10,009 nucleotides of DNA, from contig CAUADW010000058.1 of the NCBI GenBank assembly GCA_958427895.1, positions 1 to 10,009 on the forward strand, read 5' to 3'. Source of the stretch: an uncultured Collinsella sp. Lineage in GTDB: Bacteria > Actinomycetota > Coriobacteriia > Coriobacteriales > Coriobacteriaceae. This document shows, in pieces, positions 1 to 6,333 of the stretch (its first letter is position 1; every line of letters begins with the position of its first letter). The notes under the pieces were generated by a model. The model was given only the letters and a program-made list of their open reading frames with translations. It was not told where the DNA came from and searched no databases. Both the position numbers and the translations under genes were made by a program.

Positions 1-45
1 CAAAGATAACGGCGTCGAACGGAAATGCGGACACGGCACCCTCCC

Positions 46-75
46 TAACAAAAGGGCGCCCGCAAGCGGACGCCC
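46..75 (-). terminator. Rho-independent terminator of the HAD phosphatase gene
   Basis: An inverted repeat lies at 54-75, with arms GGGCG-C-CCGC and GCGG-A-CGCCC, an AA loop and one mismatch. Read on the minus strand the stem is followed at once by TTTTGTTA, the U-rich tail of an intrinsic terminator. It sits 22 bases past the stop codon of the minus-strand HAD gene, so it most likely ends that transcript. Confidence 0.8.
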
Positions 76-97
76 GAACCATGCACTATCGGCGATT

Positions 98-940
98 CTA
101 ACCCAGTAGCTGGTCAAGTGCCACCGCGATACCGTCTTCGTTGTTGTTGGCGGTCACCATCTGGGCCACGGCCTTGACTTCATCGACAGCGTTACCCATG
201 GCGACGCCGGTACCAGCCCACTCGATCATGGACTTGTCGTTCTGGCCGTCGCCAAACGATACGACCTCGCTGGCATCGATGCCGAGCTTGGGCAGAGCAC
301 CCTCGAGCGCACGGGCTTTGTCGATACCGGGCGCCGTGTACTCAAAGTACCAGTCGGCCGTAAACATGCCCGAAAGCGTCTGCTTAAAGGGCGCGTACAT
401 TTCCTCGTAATGTGCCTGCAGGTAGGCCGGATCGCCCGCCGTCAGCAGCTTGTCCACGGGATAAGTGTCCACGACCTCATGCAAGCTCTCGACCTCGCGG
501 ATCTTAAGGTCGCAGGCATCGCGCTCGTATTTGACAATGTTTTTCTGCGAGCCATCCGGCAGCGTAATCATGCAGTGGTACGAGTCCTCGACATGCAAGT
601 CGCGACCGAGCGAGATCATGGGGATCACATCATAGTTTTGCAGATGATCAATCAGACGGTGCAGCTCGTCAGCCGGCATGGCCTGGTCAAAAAGGACCTC
701 ATCGGTCTGAGCGTCGACAACATGCGCGCCATTGAAAGCGACTAGCAGACCGTCATGGTTTTGGAGGTCAAGCTCCTGTGCCAGAGCATGTAGCCCCCAT
801 GCGGGACGACCCGAAGCCAAGATGAGCTTAATGCCCGACTCCTGCGCCGCGAGCAGCTTTTCGCGCGTACGCGGGCTGATCACCTTCTGATCGTTGGTGA
901 GCGTACCATCGATATCCATTGCGATGGCTTTAATTGCCAT
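98..940 (-). CDS. Cof-type HAD-IIB family hydrolase (sugar-phosphate/cofactor phosphatase type)
   Basis: The 280-residue product has all four HAD motifs. Motif I is DIDGTL at residues 9-14, with nucleophile D9 and acid/base D11. Motif II is LASGR with S43. The motif III lysine is probably K208. Motif IV is GDGQND at 230-235, followed by GVAMGNA at 245-251. The long segment between motifs II and III fits a C2B cap, which places it in the Cof/YbiV/YidA group of cytosolic phosphatases acting on sugar phosphates, FMN, PLP or similar small metabolites. The substrate cannot be read from the sequence. Length is normal for the family. The ATG at 938-940 is preceded on the minus strand by AAGGAGG (946-952) at 5-base spacing, which fixes the start. 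It is monocistronic, divergent from the operon at 1430-4298, and ended by its own hairpin. I found no convincing promoter box upstream. Confidence 0.93.
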   Translation of the reverse strand: MAIKAIAMDIDGTLTNDQKVISPRTREKLLAAQESGIKLILASGRPAWGLHALAQELDLQNHDGLLVAFNGAHVVDAQTDEVLFDQAMPADELHRLIDHLQNYDVIPMISLGRDLHVEDSYHCMITLPDGSQKNIVKYERDACDLKIREVESLHEVVDTYPVDKLLTAGDPAYLQAHYEEMYAPFKQTLSGMFTADWYFEYTAPGIDKARALEGALPKLGIDASEVVSFGDGQNDKSMIEWAGTGVAMGNAVDEVKAVAQMVTANNNEDGIAVALDQLLG

Positions 941-1058
941 ATGTGCCTCCTTGCATCGTTTTTATCGCGCACTATCTTATCCGAGCCGGGGCACGTTCGC
1001 ACGGCGCGCGTATGACGGTTGCAAAACCACCCCATTTGAAACAAAGACAAAAAAGTAC

Positions 1059-1085
1059 TTGCAAAGACGCGTTCCGACATATAAG
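1059..1085 (+). promoter_or_regulatory. Candidate sigma-70 promoter for the 1430-4298 operon
   Basis: TTGCAA (1059-1064) and TATAAG (1080-1085) could be the -35 and -10 boxes. The spacer is only 15 bases, which is short. An A-rich stretch at 1040-1055 upstream could serve as an UP element. The predicted start lies near 1092, giving an untranslated leader of about 340 bases before the first gene. No better rightward promoter is evident in the gap, but the call is weak. Confidence 0.35.
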
Positions 1086-1347
1086 TTGATAAAAGACCGC
1101 CGTTGCGGTTTTAAGTAGATCGAGCATATGAAGTTTGAGTTTTAGCGTGTAAGAGAAGGAAGATCGGCAAAGTACAACCCCAAACGCAATGACAACTTAA
1201 TGAGGTAACTGCCACATGTGAGGCACCCAGGGCATTGCTGTCTCGATTTTGAGCACGATGCCTTCCGCCTTGCATGGGCCGTTCCATCCCGCCCCTGCAG
1301 CAACTGCCTCACGGGCTCATTGAAAACCGCATAGCACCCCAACGTCA

Positions 1348-1379
1348 GCACATCACCCACGGCAAGCACATCACTCACG
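1348..1379 (+). repeat. Pair of direct 14-mers in the operon leader
   Basis: GCACATCACCCACG at 1348-1361 and GCACATCACTCACG at 1366-1379 differ at one base and are offset by 18 bases. A shorter CACATCA follows at 1388-1394. They lie 50 to 80 bases upstream of the first start codon of the operon. They could be a regulator binding site or simple low-complexity A/C-rich leader sequence. Confidence 0.45.
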
Positions 1380-1429
1380 ACAACCAACACATCAACAAAC
1401 AGCACGAACATCAACCGATTGGAGAAGCT

Positions 1430-2320
1430 ATGACAAACCACCACGCTGAAGACGGCGATAAGAAAAGCATTCTGGATGCCCGCATTGAGCGAGCATATGC
1501 AAACGAATATGACGCCGCCTTTGCCGCCGCGACCATCAAGAACTACGCGTCGCTACCGCTCGCGACGATCTTGGCCGACCACCCTCAACTGCTGAAGCGC
1601 TGCACAAAGATCATGGGCGACCCCGACATTCGCAAGCTGACAGACCCCTATGCCCCAAAACGCGACAACGATTCGTACGTTCTTACCGTAGGCTGCCTAG
1701 CCCATATGCTTACGGCACTCGACACGAAACTCAAGCTCGAATGGGAACCCGACGAGCGTCATGAACTCGAAAGCAAGCGGAACACCCTGCGCACCGCACT
1801 GTTCCTTCCGTTGGACGGCCTCAAGCGCTGCAACGTCGAGCTCAATACACAGGCGCGGCAAAAGTCCGGGACCACGGGGCAGAAAACTCCAAGACCCCAT
1901 GCGGCCATCGTCGACCGCAACCGATATAACCGCATGACCGCGCACTTTTCCGCCGAGGGAGCAGCCATAAGGACGCTGATCGACCTGCTGTGCCTCCTGA
2001 ACATCAACGAGCTATTTGAGGGCTATCTCGCCCTTGTTCCCGCGACGGCACCCAAGTCGGTAGCAAAGATCATCGAGACCTGCAGACGCCAGTTTGAGCG
2101 CCATCGCAATGGCAGCGAGATGAACGCCAGCATCGCGCAGTACTACGCGGCTCATTACAAAAATGACGGATGTGCCCCTATCGAGCATCAGCTGCGGCTC
2201 GCCTACACCACGCCCGTCGCAACGCTCCATCGCTTTGGAGCCCTTGGCGCTTGCGAGCCGCACGAACAGGCAGCCTGCCCCACAACCGAGCTCGATCTCA
2301 GGCTCGGACGAACCCTGTAG
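1430..2320 (+). CDS. Hypothetical protein, first gene of the ClpP-like/VirD4-like operon
   Basis: I do not recognise this 296-residue protein. It looks soluble and mostly helical, with no signal peptide. The most hydrophobic stretch is at 181-203 (around TLIDLLCLLNINELFEGYLAL), which looks more like a buried helix than a membrane span because it contains acidic residues. A basic, polar linker lies near 139-156. Charged helices occur near 105-122 and 210-228. The ATG at 1430 has GGAG at 1421-1424 with 5-base spacing. The frame is open back to 1274, which would add 52 residues with a His-rich patch, but no ribosome site supports that start. The gene is followed after 63 bases by the ClpP-like gene on the same strand, so a shared transcript is likely. 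The position suggests a substrate adaptor, scaffold or regulator of the other two proteins, which is pure inference from context. Confidence 0.75.
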   Translation: MTNHHAEDGDKKSILDARIERAYANEYDAAFAAATIKNYASLPLATILADHPQLLKRCTKIMGDPDIRKLTDPYAPKRDNDSYVLTVGCLAHMLTALDTKLKLEWEPDERHELESKRNTLRTALFLPLDGLKRCNVELNTQARQKSGTTGQKTPRPHAAIVDRNRYNRMTAHFSAEGAAIRTLIDLLCLLNINELFEGYLALVPATAPKSVAKIIETCRRQFERHRNGSEMNASIAQYYAAHYKNDGCAPIEHQLRLAYTTPVATLHRFGALGACEPHEQAACPTTELDLRLGRTL

Positions 2321-2340
2321 CCCGCCAGCCCCTCCGCGGG
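2321..2340 (+). other. Small intercistronic hairpin
   Basis: CCCGC (2321-2325) and GCGGG (2336-2340) can pair directly after the stop codon of the first gene. No T-run follows, so it is not an intrinsic terminator. It could protect or pause the transcript between the first and second genes. It may also be chance in GC-rich DNA. Confidence 0.35.
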
Positions 2341-2383
2341 CAACAATCCTATTCCACAACACAACCAACAGAAAGGAGTCCTC

Positions 2384-3001
2384 ATGGACACCAATCATTC
2401 CCCCATCATCAGCCCCCTCACCATGCGTGAATCCGCCCGAGGTATCACGCTCACCAGCATTTACGATGAGATGCTCGCCCGTCGCGAGCTCTCCGTCATG
2501 GGAAACATCGAAACCCCGATGGCCCACGACCTATGCCAGCAGATCCGCCTGCTCGATGCCACCGACCCCAGCCGCCCCATCACCATATTTGTCGCCAGCG
2601 CCGGCGGAAGCGTGCGATCGGGTCTTGCGATCTATGACGCCATGCGCCTCGCATCGTGCCCCATCCGCACCGTCTGCCTGGAATTCGCCGCGTCCATGGG
2701 CGCCGTGATCTTTATGGGCGGCGACGATCGCCGTATGGCGCCCCATGCAGAGCTCATGATTCACGACCCGCTGATCCCCCAGGGGGCAGGCGGCTCGGCA
2801 CTTGCGCTGCAGGAAACCAGCCGGCGTCTCATGCAGACCCGCAAGACCCTCACGCAAATCCTCTCGGACCGCAGCGGCCTCACGCCCAAGCGCATCCAGT
2901 CCCTCACTGCAAAAGACACCTACCTTTCGGCCGAGCGCGCCGTCGAGCTCGGCTTTGCCCACGAAATCCTCTCGACCACCAAGGAGGTCGCCCATGTCTA
3001 A
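2384..3001 (+). CDS. ClpP-family (S14) serine protease, divergent
   Basis: The 205-residue protein aligns along its whole length with ClpP. The nucleophile is S104 in FAASMG, the histidine is H127 in MIHDPL and the acid is D178 in KDTYLSA, so the triad is complete. The oxyanion strand reads SAGGSV at 72-77, where standard ClpP has SPGG. The C-terminal pattern LSAERAVELGFAHEI matches the end of ClpP well. There is no signal peptide or membrane segment, so it should act in the cytosol, probably as heptameric rings. The sequence is clearly more divergent than a housekeeping ClpP, and no ClpX or ClpC gene lies beside it. The ATG at 2384 has AAAGGAG (2372-2378) at 5-base spacing. The downstream VirD4-like gene starts inside its last codons, so the two are translationally coupled. 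Distant alternatives within the ClpP/crotonase fold (phage prohead protease, TepA) are less likely given the exact triad spacing and the lack of phage genes. Confidence 0.88.
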   Translation: MDTNHSPIISPLTMRESARGITLTSIYDEMLARRELSVMGNIETPMAHDLCQQIRLLDATDPSRPITIFVASAGGSVRSGLAIYDAMRLASCPIRTVCLEFAASMGAVIFMGGDDRRMAPHAELMIHDPLIPQGAGGSALALQETSRRLMQTRKTLTQILSDRSGLTPKRIQSLTAKDTYLSAERAVELGFAHEILSTTKEVAHV

Positions 3002-4298
3002 CCTCGCCAGCCGCCTCGCCGCATCTGAGTCCGCATCGTCCACCATCCTCGCCAAGGATCGAACGCTTTCCTGCGACACCCGCCAAACGGGACTCAACAA
3101 CAACGCACTTGTGATCGGCCCCTCGGGAGCCGGCAAGACCCGAAACGTCCTCAAGCCCAACCTGCTGCAAATGAACGCAAGCTACATCGTGCTCGACACC
3201 AAAGGCACGCTCTGTCGCGAAGTGGGACCCGTGCTGGCAGCCCACGGTTACCGCGTGCAATGTCTCAACTTCGCCGACCTCAACACCGTCCCGGCCCTTG
3301 CGCCCGGCATCGAGCGCTGCGGCTACAACCCCCTGAGGCACATTCGCCGCAAGGCGGACGGCAGGCCCAACCAGCAGGACATCCTCTCGGTGGCAAAGGC
3401 CATCTGCCCCATCGAGGACAACAACCAGCCTTTTTGGGATCATGCGGCGGCAAACCTGCTGTCGTGTCTTATCGCCTACGTCACCGAACAGCTACCCGCC
3501 GACGAGCAGACGATCAGCTCGGTCATCAAGCTGATCGAGCACCTGCAGGACAGTGCCACGGGTCGATTGTTTGACGACCTGATCACGACCGACCCCCAAA
3601 GCTATGCCCTCTCGCTATGGCGGCGCTACGCCATTACGCAAAATGCCGAGCGCATGCACGCGAGCATCGTCGGCATCCTTGCCGAAAAGGTCATGTGTCT
3701 GGGATTCGACGGTGCGGCACAGCTCTATCGTGAGTGCCATCAGGTGGACTTCGCTTCCATGGGACACACCCCCTGCTCCCTGTTTGTAACCGTGAGCGAT
3801 ATTGACCGCAATCTCGATCCGCTGACCGGCCTCTTTATTTCGCAGGCGTTTATGGGCCTCATTCGTGAGGCCGATAGGCAGCCCGACGGCAGCCTGCCCG
3901 TGCCCGTGCGCTTTATGCTCGATGACTTCGCAAATCTGCAGATCCCCCAGATCGACAACGTGCTCTCGATTATCCGAAGCCGCAACATCTGGGCAACGCT
4001 GCTGCTGCAGTCGACCAACCAGCTCGATGCGCTCTATGGCGAGGCACGCGCACGCTCCATCATGGGCAACTGCGACACGCATCTGGTGCTGGCGTTCCAG
4101 GATCCCGAGAGTGCCCGGGTGTTTTCCGACCGCGCCGACGCGCTGCCCAGCACGCTCATGGCGACGCCGATTGATCGCTCGTGGCTCTTTGTACGCGGTC
4201 GCACTCCCGAACAGGTCGAGCGCTTTAGGCTCGAAGACCATCCGCTCTACGGGGAGCTGCCCGAGGCGCAGCGAGGCCATGCGGAGGCCGAGATCTAG
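2994..4298 (+). CDS. VirD4/TraG-type ATPase (type IV coupling protein-like), soluble form
   Basis: The 434-residue protein carries Walker A GPSGAGKT at 42-49, the VirD4-typical YIVLDTKG strand at 64-71, the YNPL motif at 111-114, a Walker B strand ending LDDFAN at 309-314, and LLLQSTNQL at 336-344, which matches the sensor-like QS region of coupling proteins. The order and the intervening motifs (IRSRNIWATLLLQS, MGNCDTHLVL) are those of the VirD4-like proteins of Gram-positive conjugative elements. Those proteins normally have N-terminal membrane helices and are often about 600 residues; here only about 40 residues precede Walker A and no membrane segment exists. It is therefore probably a cytosolic hexameric motor. 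The ATG at 2994 has AAGGAGG (2981-2987) at 6-base spacing and overlaps the clpP-like stop by 8 bases. Longer in-frame starts upstream lie within the clpP-like gene and lack support. No relaxase or secretion channel genes are in the window. Confidence 0.88.
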   Translation: MSNLASRLAASESASSTILAKDRTLSCDTRQTGLNNNALVIGPSGAGKTRNVLKPNLLQMNASYIVLDTKGTLCREVGPVLAAHGYRVQCLNFADLNTVPALAPGIERCGYNPLRHIRRKADGRPNQQDILSVAKAICPIEDNNQPFWDHAAANLLSCLIAYVTEQLPADEQTISSVIKLIEHLQDSATGRLFDDLITTDPQSYALSLWRRYAITQNAERMHASIVGILAEKVMCLGFDGAAQLYRECHQVDFASMGHTPCSLFVTVSDIDRNLDPLTGLFISQAFMGLIREADRQPDGSLPVPVRFMLDDFANLQIPQIDNVLSIIRSRNIWATLLLQSTNQLDALYGEARARSIMGNCDTHLVLAFQDPESARVFSDRADALPSTLMATPIDRSWLFVRGRTPEQVERFRLEDHPLYGELPEAQRGHAEAEI

Positions 4299-4376
4299 GC
4301 GCAAGGTTCTCGCAGCGCGCGACGCCCCGGCGATGTTCCACAAAGGCCGTGCGCCCCGGGACCACGGCAAAGCAAA

Positions 4377-4407
4377 GGGGCCCGCATCCGATAGGATACG
4401 GGCCCCT
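4377..4407 (-). terminator. Terminator hairpin between the convergent VirD4-like gene and pgi
   Basis: A strong stem pairs GGGGCCCG (4377-4384) plus ATCC with GGAT plus CGGGCCCC (4399-4406), with a short GATA loop and one mismatch. On the minus strand it is followed by TTTGCTTTG, so it fits best as the terminator of pgi. A second, weaker hairpin (GCCGTG at 4346-4351 with CACGGC at 4363-4368) lies beyond it. On the plus strand no T-run follows, so termination of the VirD4-like operon here would be less efficient. Confidence 0.75.
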
Positions 4408-4439
4408 GACTATAAGGCGCGATGCGTTAACAGCAGCGA

Positions 4440-6134
4440 CTACTTGCGGTGAGCGCGGTAGAACTCGATGAGCGCCTGGGTCGAAGCGTCCTGCTCGGCC
4501 TTGGCGGCGTCGTCGTGGAAGGCCGGGGTGATCTGCTTGGCAAGCTGCTTGCCCAGCTCAACGCCCCACTGGTCGTAGGAGTCGATGCCCCAGACCGTGC
4601 CCTCGACAAACGTGATGTGCTCGTACAGGGCGATGAGCTCGCCGAGTGCGAACGGGGTCAGCGTGTCGCCGAAGATCGAGGTCGTCGGGCGGTTGCCCTC
4701 AAAGCAACGAGCCGGGACGATCTGCTCGGGCGTGCCCTCGGCACGAACCTCGTCGGCCGTCTTACCAAAGGCAAGCGCCTTGGTCTGGGCCAGGAAGTTG
4801 CCCAGGAACAGCTCGTGCACGTCCTGACCGCTGTCGGTCGCGGGGTTGGCGGTATTGGCGAAGGCGATGAAATCGGCCGGAACCACCACGGTGCCCTGGT
4901 GCAGCAGCTGGTAGAAGGCATGCTGACCGTTGGTGCCGGGCTCGCCCCAGAAAATCTCACCGGTGTCGGAGGTCACGGCGCTGCCGTCCCAACGGACATG
5001 CTTGCCGTTGGACTCCATGGTGAGCTGCTGCAGGTAGGCCGGGAAACGATGCAGGTACTGGCAGTACGGCAGCACGGCGTGGCTCTTGGAACCGAAGAAG
5101 TTGACGTACCAGACGTTGAGCAAGCCCATCAGCGCGACGGCATTGTTCTCGAGCGGCGTGTTGCAGAAATACTCGTCGATGGCGTGGAAGCCCTCAAGGA
5201 ACTGCTGGAAGCGCTCGGGGCCGAGCACGACGATCAGCGACAGGCCCACGGCGGAGTCGACGGAGTAGCGGCCGCCGACCCAGTTCCAGAAACCGAAGGC
5301 GTTGGCGGGGTCGATACCGAAGGCCTCGACCTTCTCGAGTGCGGTGGAAACGGCGACGAAGTGCTTTGCCACGGCCTCGGCGTTCTGCTCATCGGAGCCG
5401 TCGATGGCGCCCTGAGCCTTGAGCTGCTCGAGCATCCAGGTCTTGACCTCGCGGGCGTTGGTGAGGGTCTCGAGCGTGGTGAAGGTCTTGGAGACGATGA
5501 TTACGAGCGTGGTCTCGGGATCCAGGCCCTTGAGCTTCTCGGCCTGGTCGTTGGGGTCGATGTTGGAGATGTAGCGGCAGTCGATACCGGCGTCGGCATA
5601 GGGACGCAGAGCCTCGTAGGCCATGACCGGGCCCAGGTCGGAGCCGCCGATGCCGATGGACACCAGATGCTCGATCTTCTTGCCGGTAACGCCCTTCCAC
5701 TCACCGGAGCGCACGCGCTCGGCGAAGGCATACATGCGGTCGAGGACCTCGTGCACGTCGGCGACGACGTCCTGGCCGTCGACGATGAGCTGGCCCTTCT
5801 CGCTTGCCGGGCGGCGCAGCGCGGTGTGCAGGACAGCGCGGTCCTCGGTAGTGTTGATGTGCTCGCCAGAGAACATGGCGTCGCGGCGCTCCTCGAGCTT
5901 CACCTCGCGGGCAAGATCGCACAGCAGCTTGACGGTCTCATCGGTCACCAGGTTCTTCGACAGATCGAAGTGCAGGTCACCGGCGTCAAAGCTCAGCTTG
6001 TTCACGCGGTCGGCGTCAGCAGCGAACCAGGCCTTGAGGTCGATACCTTCGGCCTCGAGCTTCTCCTGATGAGCCTCGAGCGCCTTCCAAGCGGCAGTCG
6101 ACGTAGCATCGATAGGTGCGGCAACAGTTGCCAT
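4440..6134 (-). CDS. pgi: Glucose-6-phosphate isomerase
   Basis: The 564-residue enzyme interconverts glucose 6-phosphate and fructose 6-phosphate in glycolysis and gluconeogenesis, in the cytosol, usually as a dimer. The phosphate-binding GIGGS is at 161-165, PGI signature 1 (VGGRYSVDSAVGLS) starts at 286, WGEPGTNGQHAFYQL with the catalytic glutamate E398 is at 396-410, and signature 2 (GIDSYDQWGVELGK) ends at K529, the expected catalytic lysine. The position taken by histidine in the E. coli sequence THNP reads TANP here (428-431); H440 a few residues on may take its place. The frame is open nine codons further upstream, but the ATG at 6134 has GAGGAGG (6140-6146) at about 5-base spacing and gives the family-like N-terminus. 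Monocistronic: its terminator is at 4377-4407 and a hairpin lies in its leader. Confidence 0.97.
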   Translation of the reverse strand: MATVAAPIDATSTAAWKALEAHQEKLEAEGIDLKAWFAADADRVNKLSFDAGDLHFDLSKNLVTDETVKLLCDLAREVKLEERRDAMFSGEHINTTEDRAVLHTALRRPASEKGQLIVDGQDVVADVHEVLDRMYAFAERVRSGEWKGVTGKKIEHLVSIGIGGSDLGPVMAYEALRPYADAGIDCRYISNIDPNDQAEKLKGLDPETTLVIIVSKTFTTLETLTNAREVKTWMLEQLKAQGAIDGSDEQNAEAVAKHFVAVSTALEKVEAFGIDPANAFGFWNWVGGRYSVDSAVGLSLIVVLGPERFQQFLEGFHAIDEYFCNTPLENNAVALMGLLNVWYVNFFGSKSHAVLPYCQYLHRFPAYLQQLTMESNGKHVRWDGSAVTSDTGEIFWGEPGTNGQHAFYQLLHQGTVVVPADFIAFANTANPATDSGQDVHELFLGNFLAQTKALAFGKTADEVRAEGTPEQIVPARCFEGNRPTTSIFGDTLTPFALGELIALYEHITFVEGTVWGIDSYDQWGVELGKQLAKQITPAFHDDAAKAEQDASTQALIEFYRAHRK

Positions 6135-6153
6135 AGAGTCCTCCTCAGCATAC

Positions 6154-6175
6154 GGGCGCACGCCTCCATGCGCCC
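6154..6175 (-). promoter_or_regulatory. Hairpin in the pgi 5' leader
   Basis: On the minus strand GGGCGCA and TGCGCCC form a perfect 7-bp stem around the 8-base loop TGGAGGCG. It lies 7 bases upstream of the pgi SD sequence (6140-6146). The loop itself contains GGAGG, an SD-like sequence. It may stabilise the message or influence ribosome binding. Confidence 0.45.
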
Positions 6176-6193
6176 GGACATTCAGATGCCACT

Positions 6194-6199
6194 ATTCTA
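6194..6199 (-). promoter_or_regulatory. Candidate -10 box for pgi
   Basis: TAGAAT on the minus strand lies about 60 bases upstream of the pgi start and is a good -10 match. The base block 17 positions further upstream reads CTGATT, only a partial -35. A TTGACC at 6205-6210 is too close to pair with this -10. Confidence 0.35.
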
Positions 6200-6259
6200 G
6201 CGCAGGTCAAGACTACAATCAGCGAGCGTTGCCAATCGGCCCCCAAACGGCAACCGATT

Positions 6260-6330
6260 AAAAAGGGACAGGCTTATTTTGGCAGGTCAAACGCTTTACC
6301 AACCAAAAATAACCCGTCCTTTTATGGCAA
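6260..6330. repeat. REP-like inverted repeat pair, also a likely terminator
   Basis: The left arm (6260-6282) begins AAAAAGGGACAGGCTTATTT. The reverse complement of the right arm (6303-6330) reads TTGCCATAAAAGGACGGG followed by TTATTTTTGG. The arms pair over about 20 bases with a few mismatches, around a loop of about 20 bases. On the minus strand the second arm ends in CCCTTTTTAATC, so the structure can end transcription of the gene at 6334-6909 before pgi begins. The GGGACAG core and the TTGCCA edge recur at 6989-7005. Paired and single copies of such a motif resemble REP/BIME elements mobilised by RAYT transposases; no such transposase gene is in the window. Confidence 0.7.
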
Positions 6331-6333
6331 ATA

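Larger units (their letters stand above)
941..1429. other. Long intergenic region between divergent genes, with an unusual leader
   Basis: No gene or recognised RNA is visible here. It holds the HAD gene's SD sequence, the candidate promoter at 1059-1085, and a small hairpin at 1096-1109 (ACCGC, loop CGTT, GCGGT) flanked by AAAAG and TTT. A second possible hairpin has GGCAT at 1231-1235 pairing with ATGCC at 1258-1262. From about 1330 to 1420 the plus strand is rich in A and C and poor in G and T, and contains two near-identical 14-mers. The frame of the next gene stays open back to an ATG at 1274 and would encode a His-rich stretch, but that ATG has no SD sequence, so I treat this part as leader. 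Confidence 0.5.

Noticed and set aside
1128..1208. Very short open frames (5 codons at 1128, 3 at 1189, 2 at 1200) in the leader
   Set aside because: Such minimal frames are expected by chance and none has a convincing ribosome site.
1274..1429. N-terminal extension of the first operon gene with a His-rich patch, possibly a leader peptide
   Set aside because: The ATG at 1274 lacks an SD sequence, the patch arises from A/C-rich low-complexity DNA, and a proper SD precedes the ATG at 1430. It is in frame with no stop, so it is not a separate leader peptide.
941..1429. A tRNA, riboswitch or CRISPR array in the long gap
   Set aside because: No cloverleaf, known riboswitch core or regular spacer-repeat pattern could be found; the two 14-mers are too few and too short for an array.
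1430..4298. A complete conjugative element or prophage around the ClpP-like and VirD4-like genes
   Set aside because: No relaxase, VirB4, integrase, terminase, capsid gene or attachment repeat is visible, and the flanking genes are ordinary chromosomal ones.
4449..6200. A 583-codon open frame on the plus strand opposite pgi
   Set aside because: It is the mirror of a strongly supported pgi gene in GC-rich DNA, has low-complexity Val/Gly/Leu/Glu/Asp composition, and has no ribosome site or family motif.
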